Part shown: in pieces, positions 1 through 7,998 of the stretch | Position numbering within the stretch: the stretch's first letter is position 1 | Layout of the letters: each line of letters starts with the position of its first letter | Origin: Firm-13 sp964579245 | Lineage (GTDB): Bacteria > Bacillota > Clostridia > Saccharofermentanales > Saccharofermentanaceae | Assembly (NCBI GenBank): GCA_964579245.1 | Contig: CAZOFY010000002.1 | Coordinates: forward strand, 28,197 to 92,196 | Reading direction: 5' to 3' | DNA length: 64,000 bases | Notes under the pieces: generated by a model | Told to the model about the DNA's origin: nothing | Seen by the model: only the letters and a program-made list of their open reading frames with translations | Database searches by the model: none | Program-made: the position numbers and the translations under genes

Positions 1-343
1 CGCGTGTCAAGCGCACCATAGTCTCATATATAGCCATGTCTCCATGCGGGTTCAGCTTCATTGTCTGGCCGACAACATTAGCTGACTTCGTACGATTTCC
101 GTTCAGAAGCCCCATTTTGTACATAGTATACAGAAGCTTGCGATGGGACGGCTTGAATCCATCAATTTCCGGTATGGCACGCGATACGATGACACTCATC
201 GCATACGGCATATAATTGATTTCAAGGGTATCCGTAATTTGCTGGTCAACGAAAGGATGTTCAACCTTCTCCGTTGTTTTCTCAGAAGATGTCGTCTTTC
301 CCTTTGTTATTCCCGGCTTTGTATTATCGTCCTTACTCTTCAT
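1..343 (-). CDS. parC: Type IIA DNA topoisomerase A subunit (ParC/GyrA-like), 5' part only
   Basis: Partial gene: its 3' end runs off the left edge of the window, leaving about 114 N-terminal residues. After a charged, Ser/Thr/Lys-rich leader of roughly 30 residues the protein reads into the GyrA/ParC breakage-reunion domain start, with the family block NYMPYAMSVIVSRAIPEIDG followed by KPSHRKLLYTMYKMG. The catalytic tyrosine lies outside the window. The ATG at 343 is preceded by GGGAG and lies 29 bases after the stop of the B-subunit gene, so the two form one operon and one enzyme. Gyrase versus topoisomerase IV cannot be settled here; the ParC name is chosen because the partner B subunit diverges from canonical GyrB. 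Confidence 0.85.
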   Translation of the reverse strand, partial: MKSKDDNTKPGITKGKTTSSEKTTEKVEHPFVDQQITDTLEINYMPYAMSVIVSRAIPEIDGFKPSHRKLLYTMYKMGLLNGNRTKSANVVGQTMKLNPHGDMAIYETMVRLTR

Positions 344-372
344 TTGTTACTCCCGAATCTACGTTTGAATCC

Positions 373-2358
373 TCAACCCACGTCCATCATTTCCAGATAA
401 AGGTGACCATTTTTCTCAATATGTGCCTTTCTTCCGGCCAGATTGTCACCAAGTAGAAGATCGAACACTTCTGAGGTCAGCTTCTCATCAGACGGCAGCA
501 CCTTAATCAGTCGACGAGTAGCGGGATTCATTGTTGTTTCCCACATCATTTCCGGTTCATTCTCGCCGAGACCTTTTGAACGTTGAATCGTTAAATGCTC
601 GGGAGAGTATTTAGCCATGATTTCTGCTTTTTCTTTCTCCGTAAATGCAAATAGGGTCTCCTCTGTCTTCTTGAAACGATAAGTAATCTCAAACAGAGGC
701 GACTCCGCGATATAAACCTTCCCCTCTTTAATCAAGGTTGGTGTTAATCGATAGAGCATCGCTAAGATCAGGGTCCGGATCTGATATCCGTCAACATCGG
801 CGTCTGTGCAGATTATGACCTTGTTCCAACGAAGCTGATCGAGCACAAACGAAGATAAATCCTTATTATGCTTCGACTGGATCTCAACGCCGCATCCCAG
901 AACCTTCAGTAAATCGACGATGATATCGCTTTTAAAAATGATATCATAATCGGACTTCAGGCAATTCAGAATCTTACCGCGAACCGGCATGATCGCCTGA
1001 AACTCCGAATCCCGGCCCATCTTACAAGAGCCTAATGCGGAGTCTCCCTCAACAATATAGAGCTCACGGGCCGATACATCCCGCGTACGGCAATCGACAA
1101 ATTTCTTCACACGATTATTGATATCAATAGAACCCATCAGCTTCTTTTTGACATTCAATCGCGTTTTCTCGGCGTTTTCACGACTCCGCTTGTTGATGAG
1201 GAGCTGCTCAATCACGCGATCTGCATCCGACTTATTTTCAATAAACCAGATTTCCATTTTCTCCCGGATCAAATCGTTCATGAATTCCTGAATAAACTTG
1301 TTATTGATTGCCTTCTTCGTCTGATTCTCATAGCTTGTTTGTGTGGAGAAAGAACTGGTCACCAGAATCAAACTGTCGGCGATATCCTGAAAAGTTATCT
1401 TGCTTTCACCTGACTTGTACTTGTCCCGCAAGCGTATCTGTCTGTCGATCTCCGCTGTCAGCGCGTAGCGTACAGCCTTATCGGGCGCACCGCCGTGTTC
1501 GAGAAAGCTGGAGTTGTGATAATACTCAATGACATTCACTTCATTGTTGAAGCAGAAAGCGATTTGCGAACGCACCTTGTACTCCGGTTTATCGTCCCTG
1601 TCACGGCCGCGTCCGGTGTTCTCGAAGGAGTAAGGCTTGGAGATACCCTTGCCCTCATCCATCTCCTCAACATATCCCAGAATACCCTGCGGATAACAAA
1701 ACGTCAGTACTTCCCCTGACTCTTCGTCAGTCAGAGTAAATGTGACACCGCTGTTTACGACGGCTTGCCTCTTGATAATCTGTACAAAGGTCTCATGGGG
1801 AATTTTGATTTCCGTAAAAACCTGTCGATCCGGCTTCCATTTCTGTATCGTACCCGTTCGCTTAAAGCGTGTGGGTTCCTTCTGAAGTCCACCGACATTC
1901 TCGCCCTTCTCGAAATGAAGCGAATATTTGAATCCGTCTCGAAAAACCTGAACGTCAAAATATTCGGAGGCATATTGCGTCGCGCAAGCGCCAAGTCCGT
2001 TCAGTCCCAAACTGAATTCATAATTCTCTCCGGAATTGTTGTTATATTTTCCTCCGGCATAAAGCTCACAGTACACGAGCTCCCAATTGAACCGGTCTTC
2101 CTTGGTATTATAATCCAGAGGTATTCCCCGGCCATAATCTTCCACCTGAATAGAACCGTCGGCAAAGCGAACGATATCAATCTTATCTCCGTGTCCTTCT
2201 CTTGCTTCGTCAATTGAATTCGAGAGAATCTCGAAAAAAGAGTGCTCACAGCCTTCCAGTCCATCGGATCCAAAAATGACACCGGGACGCTTCCTGACGC
2301 GGTCCGCACCCTTCAGTGAAGAAATACTTTCATTGTCATATGTTGACTTTCTTGTCAT
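373..2358 (-). CDS. parE: Type IIA DNA topoisomerase B subunit (ParE/GyrB-like)
   Basis: ATP-driven subunit of a type IIA topoisomerase, about 661 residues. The N-terminal GHKL ATPase shows the Asn motif (EILSNSIDEA), DYGRGIP, and LGLNGLGA in place of the usual GGLHGVGA. A transducer domain follows, then a Toprim domain with EGDSA near residue 437 and DADVDG near residue 525, which bind the catalytic Mg2+. The Toprim region departs from the usual family text: EGDSALGSCKMGR rather than EGDSAGGSAKQGR, and DADVDGYQIR rather than DADVDGSHIR. The ATG at 2358 is chosen because AAAGGA lies just upstream; an in-frame codon at 2400 has no ribosome site. It is the first gene of the pair with the A subunit. 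Confidence 0.88.
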   Translation of the reverse strand: MTRKSTYDNESISSLKGADRVRKRPGVIFGSDGLEGCEHSFFEILSNSIDEAREGHGDKIDIVRFADGSIQVEDYGRGIPLDYNTKEDRFNWELVYCELYAGGKYNNNSGENYEFSLGLNGLGACATQYASEYFDVQVFRDGFKYSLHFEKGENVGGLQKEPTRFKRTGTIQKWKPDRQVFTEIKIPHETFVQIIKRQAVVNSGVTFTLTDEESGEVLTFCYPQGILGYVEEMDEGKGISKPYSFENTGRGRDRDDKPEYKVRSQIAFCFNNEVNVIEYYHNSSFLEHGGAPDKAVRYALTAEIDRQIRLRDKYKSGESKITFQDIADSLILVTSSFSTQTSYENQTKKAINNKFIQEFMNDLIREKMEIWFIENKSDADRVIEQLLINKRSRENAEKTRLNVKKKLMGSIDINNRVKKFVDCRTRDVSARELYIVEGDSALGSCKMGRDSEFQAIMPVRGKILNCLKSDYDIIFKSDIIVDLLKVLGCGVEIQSKHNKDLSSFVLDQLRWNKVIICTDADVDGYQIRTLILAMLYRLTPTLIKEGKVYIAESPLFEITYRFKKTEETLFAFTEKEKAEIMAKYSPEHLTIQRSKGLGENEPEMMWETTMNPATRRLIKVLPSDEKLTSEVFDLLLGDNLAGRKAHIEKNGHLYLEMMDVG

Positions 2359-2466
2359 GCTTCCATTCCTTTCGCCGCTTTCGCTCTGATTATAGCACAA
2401 CGATCCATAGGGATATCTCTGACAAATTGAATCTTATCGACAAGATTTGTAATGAAGGACATAAAG

Positions 2467-2500
2467 AAACCACATGTCATCTATTCATCACATGTGGTTT
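2467..2500 (-). terminator. Hairpin terminator after tRNA-Arg
   Basis: A 10-bp perfect inverted repeat (AAACCACATG / CATGTGGTTT) with a 14-base loop lies directly downstream of tRNA-Arg in the minus direction and is followed by the weak T-rich run CTTTAT. It is the likely end of the tRNA-Gly/tRNA-Arg transcript. The T-tract is short, so termination strength is uncertain. Confidence 0.55.
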
Positions 2501-2507
2501 CCTGTTG

Positions 2508-2584
2508 TGGTGAGCCTAGGGGGATTCGAACCTCCGACCCACAGCTTAGAAGGCTGTTGCTCTGTCCAGCTGAGCTATAGACCC
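2508..2584 (-). tRNA. tRNA-Arg (anticodon TCT)
   Basis: A cloverleaf can be folded on the minus strand: acceptor GGGTCTA pairs with TAGGCTC, with two G-U pairs. The T-loop GTTCGAATC is present and the anticodon loop reads CTTCTAA, giving TCT. The CCA end is encoded at 2508-2510. It lies 37 bases after tRNA-Gly in the same transcript. Confidence 0.95.
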
Positions 2585-2593
2585 ATTATGCGA

Positions 2594-2615
2594 ATGGCGG
2601 TCGAAAGACCGCCAT
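2594..2615 (-). other. Perfect hairpin between two tRNA genes
   Basis: The tRNA spacer holds a perfect 9-bp stem (ATGGCGGTC / GACCGCCAT) closed by a 4-base loop, GAAA on the plus strand and UUUC in the transcript. There is no T-run, so it is probably a processing or spacer structure rather than a terminator. Confidence 0.5.
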
Positions 2616-2621
2616 CGTTGT

Positions 2622-2695
2622 TGGAGCGGGTGATGGGAATCGAACCCACGTGATCAGCTTGGAAGGCTGGAGTTCTACCATTGAACTACACCCGC
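2622..2695 (-). tRNA. tRNA-Gly (anticodon TCC)
   Basis: Minus-strand cloverleaf beginning GCGGGTGTAGTTCAATGG. The T-loop is GTTCGATTC, the anticodon loop is CTTCCAA (TCC), and CCA is encoded at 2622-2624. It is the first gene of the tRNA-Gly/tRNA-Arg pair. Confidence 0.95.
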
Positions 2696-2743
2696 ACATT
2701 CAAGTCGCTATGAGTATCACAGCGACTCAAAACTCGCTTTGCT

Positions 2744-2772
2744 ATAATACAACAAGAAATTTGTCTTGTCTA
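2744..2772 (-). promoter_or_regulatory. Promoter of the tRNA-Gly/tRNA-Arg transcript
   Basis: On the minus strand TAGACA (2767-2772) and TATTAT (2744-2749) are separated by exactly 17 bases, about 48 bases upstream of tRNA-Gly. A 7-bp inverted repeat (AGTCGCT/AGCGACT, 2703-2727) lies between promoter and tRNA. Confidence 0.6.
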
Positions 2773-2800
2773 CCCCGAAATCTGAGACACGACAAAAAGA

Positions 2801-3238
2801 TTATGACTTGGTATCGGTGAGGTACTCTCCAAATACGAAGTACCCATCACTGAGCTTGTACCAGTTCGACTCCGTCTTGGCAACAACAGTGACCTCCATG
2901 CCGTCAGTCAAAGCCGAGATCTGCTCATACTGCGTTCCCGGACCTGTGCGAACCTTCAAAAAATCTGACTTAAGCTTAACATACATCGTCTTCTGCGGAT
3001 CGATGGGTGTTTCCTTCCAGGACTTCGGCGTCGTATTTGCTGCGATTGTGCCGGAGATCTGAGCCAAAGCCATAGTAGTCGTTGTCGCTTCTGTTGTTGT
3101 CTGAACAGACATAGTACTCTCTGCAGACGATGAGGCGGTCGTCTCATTCTTCTTGTCAGAACTGCATGCCGAAGACATTCCCGTCCCAATTACAAGCAAG
3201 GCAATGAGAATGACACTTATCAGTCGCTTCTGTTTCAT
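2801..3238 (-). CDS. Secreted SH3-domain protein, probable lipoprotein
   Basis: 145-residue exported protein. An N-terminal hydrophobic signal (residues 6-20) ends at Cys25 in the context MSSAC. This is a loose lipobox because the -3 residue is Ser, so lipid anchoring is likely but not certain. A Ser/Thr-rich linker (about 30-55) leads to one bacterial SH3 domain (about 80-140) with the typical LKVRTGPGTQYEQI and a closing GYFVFGEYL. Such domains usually bind cell-wall peptides. The ATG is preceded by TAGGAGGAATTTGG. It is monocistronic, and no enzyme domain is visible. Confidence 0.75.
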   Translation of the reverse strand: MKQKRLISVILIALLVIGTGMSSACSSDKKNETTASSSAESTMSVQTTTEATTTTMALAQISGTIAANTTPKSWKETPIDPQKTMYVKLKSDFLKVRTGPGTQYEQISALTDGMEVTVVAKTESNWYKLSDGYFVFGEYLTDTKS

Positions 3239-3311
3239 TCCAAATTCCTCCTAAGTCAAGATCTTTCATACAAAAGCCGGCTTATCCGACAAATATCAAA
3301 CACTTTATATT

Positions 3312-3317
3312 ATTATA
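3312..3317 (-). promoter_or_regulatory. -10 box for the SH3 lipoprotein gene
   Basis: A perfect TATAAT on the minus strand lies about 75 bases before the start codon. The -35 region (around 3335-3340) matches poorly, so this is only a candidate. Confidence 0.4.
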
Positions 3318-3356
3318 CCGCTTTTCCCGGTTTTCCATATTACTTTTTCATTAATC

Positions 3357-3971
3357 CTAGCGGATATTTCTGGCATCTGTCGGGAGCCATTGCGGATCAT
3401 TGATCAAAGCATATATCTCATGATCGGTCCACTTGCCGTTGATACACATATATTGCCTGTTCAAGCCCTGCAAGCGAAATCCGCATGTAAGCGCGGTATG
3501 TATTGAGCGCGTGTTGGGCGGCATGATGTCAGCTTGTATCCGGTGCAACTTCTGGACCTTGAACATATAATCACAGCCGGCGCTGAGAGCCTCCTTCATA
3601 TAGCCTTTTCCAACCATATCCTGATCCAAATGATAGCCGACCAGGCAGGACTGTAATGCGCCTCGAATAATATGAGAGAACGATAGTCGGCCTATAATGA
3701 CGTCCGGTTTGGACTTCTCTGAAATCCAAAAGGGATATTGCATGTCATCCAGATATTTATGGAAGTCCGAACGAAGATAGATCCGCTGCCCGCGAACCGT
3801 AAAATACTCATCCTCCATAATCTGGTGAAATGGGGCATGAAACTCGCGGTTTTTGAGTAGATACGAAACGACACTATGCGCTTCGTTCGGTCGAACGACG
3901 CGCAGAAGAAGTCGATCCGTCTCCAGGCTGAAAGCATCGCGAATGATATGACCACGAGTTTTGAATTGCAT
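3357..3971 (-). CDS. GNAT-family N-acetyltransferase (RimJ/RimL type)
   Basis: 204-residue acyltransferase of the RimJ/RimL branch, expected to move an acetyl group from acetyl-CoA to a protein N-terminus or small amine. It opens with the family ETDRLLLRVVRPNEA (residues 17-31). The core has VGYHLDQDMVGKGYMKEAL, in which Q-D-M-V-G-K-G-Y is the acetyl-CoA pyrophosphate loop (motif A). The later LHRIQADIMPPNTRSIH is the conserved Arg/Asn stretch before the GF step (CGFRLQG). The substrate is unknown. The ATG at 3971 has AGGAGGAAG five bases upstream. It is transcribed divergently from nadE. Confidence 0.85.
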   Translation of the reverse strand: MQFKTRGHIIRDAFSLETDRLLLRVVRPNEAHSVVSYLLKNREFHAPFHQIMEDEYFTVRGQRIYLRSDFHKYLDDMQYPFWISEKSKPDVIIGRLSFSHIIRGALQSCLVGYHLDQDMVGKGYMKEALSAGCDYMFKVQKLHRIQADIMPPNTRSIHTALTCGFRLQGLNRQYMCINGKWTDHEIYALINDPQWLPTDARNIR

Positions 3972-3996
3972 GAGATCTTCCTCCTACACAAATCGA

Positions 3997-4005
3997 ATTA
4001 TATCA
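3997..4005 (-). promoter_or_regulatory. Extended -10 promoter of the GNAT gene
   Basis: TGATATAAT on the minus strand is an extended -10 box (TGn-TATAAT), 26 bases before the start codon. No good -35 is visible, as is usual for extended -10 promoters. It is divergent to the nadE promoter. Confidence 0.55.
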
Positions 4006-4049
4006 CAGAGTGAATATCCGTCGCTTATCCCTCATACGGGCAATTGATG

Positions 4050-4055
4050 TATAAT
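4050..4055 (+). promoter_or_regulatory. -10 box for nadE
   Basis: A perfect TATAAT lies 50 bases upstream of the nadE ATG. The best -35 candidate (TTATCC, 19-base spacer) is weak. Confidence 0.45.
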
Positions 4056-4105
4056 AGTGGCAAAACAAATCATTCAAATGGCTTTTCGAGCAGAAAGAGC
4101 GAAAT

Positions 4106-6013
4106 ATGAAATATGGTTTCTTCCGGATCGGCGCCTGTTCGCCTGCCCTGCGTGTCGCTGATCCCGTCTTCAATGCCAAAGAGATCTTAACGATGGTAGA
4201 GAGTGCGGCTCAGCAACAGGTTGGACTCCTCGTTTTCCCGGAGCTTTCTCTGACAGGATACACATGCGGTGACCTTTTTTATTCGAAGACTCTGCAGGAA
4301 GAGGCTTTGGACGCTCTTTTCAGGATAGCTGAACAGAGCAAGCACCTGAATATCATGTATATCGTCGGCCTGCCCCTGGCGCACATGAACAAACTGTATA
4401 ATTGCGCGGCTGTGATTCATGGCGGTACGATATATGGTTTTGTTCCGAAGGTTAATCTTCCGAACAGCAGCGAATTTTACGAGCGAAGGCATTTCTCGCC
4501 AGGTCCGAAGAACGGACGCGTCGCGATTCGAGGACGTGAGTATCCTTTTGGAACGAATCAGATATTCTCCTCTCCCTCCTGTCCCGAGTTCCGGCTTGCT
4601 GTCGAGATATGCGAGGATCTCTGGGTTCCGGAACCGCCCTCTGTCAAACATACAATCATGGGTGCAACCGTTATCGCCAATCTTTCGGCGAGTGATGAGA
4701 CGATAATGAAGGAATCCTATCGCCGAATGCTTGTTGCCTCTCAGTCTGCCCGTCTGATTGCTTCGTATATCTATGCGGACGCCGGATTCGGGGAATCGAC
4801 AACGGACATGGTTTTTGCGGGGCATAATCTTCTGGCGGAGAACGGGCGGATACTTGCTGAATCAAAGCTGTTTTCATCCGGATTGATCTATACCGATACA
4901 GATCTTGAGCTCGTTCGGCAGGAGAGAATTCATCAAGCGACCTATCCGGATCAGCCTGAGTTGTCCGAACGGGATGCTTATATATTTCATTCGATTCCGT
5001 TCGAAGTTGAAATGGATACTCTGTGCCGTGATATTCCGAAGTATCCGTTTGTTCCCGCTGATCCAAAGGAGCGCGATCGTCGATGCGAAGAGATATTGAT
5101 GATCCAGGCCTCCGGACTCGCGAAACGACTGATGCACACGGGAATCAAGAAGGTTCTGGTCGGTATGTCCGGCGGATTGGATTCCACACTCGCCGCAATT
5201 GTTTGCTCGCGGGCATTTCAGCTGTTGAATCTGCCCGCAGACGGGATCATAGCCGTTACCATGCCCGGCTTTGGCACGACCACCCGAACATATGATAATG
5301 CACGGAAGCTGGCCGGGTCTGTCGGAGCAACATTGCTGGAGATCCCGATTTCGGACGCCGTGAATCTGCATTTTCGAGATATCGGTCAGGATCCGGAAGT
5401 CCTTGATGTGACGTACGAGAACAGCCAGGCAAGAGAGCGGACGCAGATTCTGATGGATCTCGCCAACAAGCATAACGGGCTTGTTATCGGCACGGGTGAT
5501 CTCTCCGAGCTTGCGCTCGGATGGGCGACCTATAATGGGGATCATATGTCGATGTACGGTGTAAACTGTTCAATTCCGAAGACTCTTGTTCGTCATCTGG
5601 TGGCCTATCAGGCTTCCATAGCTGACGGATCTGTTGCAGAGGTTTTAACCGACGTTCTGGGTACACCCGTCAGTCCCGAGCTCCTCCCTCACAATAATAA
5701 CGAGATCACGCAAGTCACAGAAGATCTCGTCGGGCCCTACGTTCTTCATGATTTTTTTCTGTATTTTATGATGCGTTACGGTTTTACGCCGGATAAGATT
5801 CTCTACCTGGCAGGTATCGTTTTTTCACCGGATTACGACCAGGAGACCATTCGTAAATGGCTTAAGATCTTCCTCAAGAGATTCTTCTCACAGCAGTTCA
5901 AGCGGTCCTGTCTCCCGGATGGTCCGAAGGTGGGATCGGTAACGCTTTCTCCGAGAGGGGACTGGCGTATGCCGAGCGATGCCTCCGTAGCTGCCTGGAT
6001 CCGGGATATCTAA
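4106..6013 (+). CDS. nadE: Glutamine-dependent NAD+ synthetase
   Basis: 635-residue two-domain enzyme making NAD+ from nicotinate adenine dinucleotide, ATP and glutamine. The N-terminal nitrilase-fold glutaminase has its triad visible: Glu46 in FPELSLTGYT, Lys in FVPKVNLPN, and Cys in VEICEDLWVP. It frees ammonia that is channelled to the C-terminal synthetase. That domain starts near residue 325 and carries the ATP-pyrophosphatase P-loop SGGLDST (about 354-360) and GTGDLSELALGW. The length is slightly below the ~650-680 usual for long bacterial forms, and no key residue is missing. The start is supported by AGAAAGAGCG upstream. It is convergent with the cohesin-protein gene, 39 bases apart, with no obvious terminator hairpin in between. 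Confidence 0.97.
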   Translation: MKYGFFRIGACSPALRVADPVFNAKEILTMVESAAQQQVGLLVFPELSLTGYTCGDLFYSKTLQEEALDALFRIAEQSKHLNIMYIVGLPLAHMNKLYNCAAVIHGGTIYGFVPKVNLPNSSEFYERRHFSPGPKNGRVAIRGREYPFGTNQIFSSPSCPEFRLAVEICEDLWVPEPPSVKHTIMGATVIANLSASDETIMKESYRRMLVASQSARLIASYIYADAGFGESTTDMVFAGHNLLAENGRILAESKLFSSGLIYTDTDLELVRQERIHQATYPDQPELSERDAYIFHSIPFEVEMDTLCRDIPKYPFVPADPKERDRRCEEILMIQASGLAKRLMHTGIKKVLVGMSGGLDSTLAAIVCSRAFQLLNLPADGIIAVTMPGFGTTTRTYDNARKLAGSVGATLLEIPISDAVNLHFRDIGQDPEVLDVTYENSQARERTQILMDLANKHNGLVIGTGDLSELALGWATYNGDHMSMYGVNCSIPKTLVRHLVAYQASIADGSVAEVLTDVLGTPVSPELLPHNNNEITQVTEDLVGPYVLHDFFLYFMMRYGFTPDKILYLAGIVFSPDYDQETIRKWLKIFLKRFFSQQFKRSCLPDGPKVGSVTLSPRGDWRMPSDASVAAWIRDI

Positions 6014-6052
6014 TCGTATACTTACCGGGATTGTGGTTTTGGATCATCTCGT

Positions 6053-7990
6053 CTATTCGTCATCCGGATCTCCGAAGAGCAAGCCTTTCACCGGGTCTTG
6101 CTTTTTGTTTTCTGCCGGATTTGTAATGGTGCCGGGTCTTTTTAAAGGCTCAACCGGTTTATCGGTTGGTTGAACCGCCTGATTCTTTTCGAAAACAGGA
6201 GGAAATTCGAAAGTAGGGATGTCCTTCCGACTTGGTTTTACGTGATTTCTCTTTGGTTCGAGGATGACCGGATGCTGTATCTCCTCTTCCCCGATTTCCC
6301 TGGTATCTTCAAGATCCGGGTCTTCGTATTGGGTATACCGGATCCTTCTGTCGGACTGGTTTCGCTCTCTTCTCGCATCCTTTGAAAAAAGGATTGCATC
6401 CGGATGTTGACTGGTGTTCGGTCTTTTTTGAGAGACTTCATCCGACCCTGTTGAAGACTTCTTTCTCACGAAAAACAGAACAAGGAGCACGATCAAGACA
6501 AGAACAATCAGGCACAAGAGATAAAAAAGCAATACAACCGGATTTTTATAATCAAGAAGCGACGGAAATGTTGTCAAAAGAGACGAGGATGCAGGTTCTT
6601 CCTTCCCAGGATTCTCAACAAGGACGCTTTCTGCCGGCGTTTTTGTGATATGCACAGGAAGTGTGGGCACCGGCGTCAAGGTTGGGGCAGTGGTGGGCGT
6701 TGGAACCGGAGTCGGAGTCATCAGGATGACTTCTCCTCTGTATGGAATAATCAGCTGCACCTCCTGATCATAGATATAGAAGGAGTTGACGCCCTTATCA
6801 TTCATCAGATATATCAGGCACTGCAGATGTTCCGGAGCACTGATCAGCCGATACGCTGTGATTTCCCGGTCATGAAACGAAAGCTTGAACGGCTCATATC
6901 CCGTCGGAATCATTGTTTCAGGCGCTTTGCCTGCGTACATATAGGAGTCAGGCGACATTTGTAGTGGAATATACGGATAAAACATTTGGTTCTGTCTCTC
7001 ATATACGAAATAGGACGAACGACTGTCATTCGTCAAGAATACAAGAACAAGCTCCGAACTGTCCTGAGCTTCGCCGTATGTGCGCACAAGAGCAGGAATG
7101 ATTACGTCAGCATACGGGACGGTCGTGGCGGCAAAGCCTTCCGGGGCTTCATCATTGGGGCCGGCAGTCAGAATGGTATACGCGACGTCATCTATATAGA
7201 CCAGAGGAAGCGGTTTGGGAGTTGGTGTCGGAGTCGGTGTCGGACCCTCTGATCGTGTCACAAGGATCGTATAGAGCCTTACTGAGCCGTCCTGAGCCGT
7301 CACTGTTACCGTAACGTTGTTTTTGCCTGCGGCGAGCTTCTCCTGCGCTCCGTTCAACGCTATCCTGGCATTTTCATCCTGTGCGGTCGCACTGACTGTG
7401 ATTGTGGATATCTCCGAGCCGACTTGCACCGAATATTCGAATGTTTCCGGGGAAAACGCCGGGGAAAGAGTTCCCGGTGATACATATAAAGCGGACAAAA
7501 GAGCATTGGATGACTTCGGTACCGGCTTCGAAATCGCAATGGACGTCGAGGCAGCGGGCACTGAGATGTCCTGTCCATTCATGTCACCAAGGCTGTTAAG
7601 CTGAACAGTAACGTCGGTCGTTCCCTCTGCAACACAGGAAAAGGTTGCCGTTACAATGACGGAACCGCCAGGTATCGTGGTGTTATAAACAAGAAATTTT
7701 GATCCGGATACCTGGAAATTCTTTGCGTCAAAATTACCGGCACTGATAGAAGACAGTGACAGAAGTTTATCATCATAGGAAAAGAGGCCGTCAAACCCTG
7801 AGTATGGTCCGCTTCCGGAAAGGACGGCACTCACCGTCACATTCGATCCAACTTCCTGATTCCCTGAGACAGAGAGCGAAAGCGCTTCCTCGGCAAAAAC
7901 TCTCGAAAAGGGAAGCATCGTAATCAGAATGAACGCTGTGATCAGCAACGATAGGACCGATATGGCATTTTTGCGTAAAAACGTTTTCAT
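6053..7990 (-). CDS. Membrane-anchored cohesin-domain surface protein
   Basis: 645 residues. A signal peptide (about 1-34) is followed by a cohesin-type beta domain (about 36-155), recognisable by SVSGNQEVGSNVTVSAVLSG, the FDGLFSYDDKLLSL strand pair and a GGSVIVTATFSC stretch. A cadherin-like beta-sandwich repeat (about 160-247; FSPETFEYSVQV, VTVTAQDGS) comes next, then a Thr-Pro linker, an unidentified ~160-residue globular region rich in Tyr, and a second Thr-Pro linker. One transmembrane helix (about 480-507) and a ~138-residue charged cytoplasmic tail end the protein. There is no LPXTG or SLH anchor. It starts 8 bases after the dockerin-glucosaminidase stop; its ribosome site GAGGTGAAAG overlaps that stop, implying translational coupling. 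Inference: it is the cell-surface receptor for the dockerin encoded next door. Confidence 0.82.
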   Translation of the reverse strand: MKTFLRKNAISVLSLLITAFILITMLPFSRVFAEEALSLSVSGNQEVGSNVTVSAVLSGSGPYSGFDGLFSYDDKLLSLSSISAGNFDAKNFQVSGSKFLVYNTTIPGGSVIVTATFSCVAEGTTDVTVQLNSLGDMNGQDISVPAASTSIAISKPVPKSSNALLSALYVSPGTLSPAFSPETFEYSVQVGSEISTITVSATAQDENARIALNGAQEKLAAGKNNVTVTVTAQDGSVRLYTILVTRSEGPTPTPTPTPKPLPLVYIDDVAYTILTAGPNDEAPEGFAATTVPYADVIIPALVRTYGEAQDSSELVLVFLTNDSRSSYFVYERQNQMFYPYIPLQMSPDSYMYAGKAPETMIPTGYEPFKLSFHDREITAYRLISAPEHLQCLIYLMNDKGVNSFYIYDQEVQLIIPYRGEVILMTPTPVPTPTTAPTLTPVPTLPVHITKTPAESVLVENPGKEEPASSSLLTTFPSLLDYKNPVVLLFYLLCLIVLVLIVLLVLFFVRKKSSTGSDEVSQKRPNTSQHPDAILFSKDARRERNQSDRRIRYTQYEDPDLEDTREIGEEEIQHPVILEPKRNHVKPSRKDIPTFEFPPVFEKNQAVQPTDKPVEPLKRPGTITNPAENKKQDPVKGLLFGDPDDE

Positions 7991-7998
7991 CTTTCACC

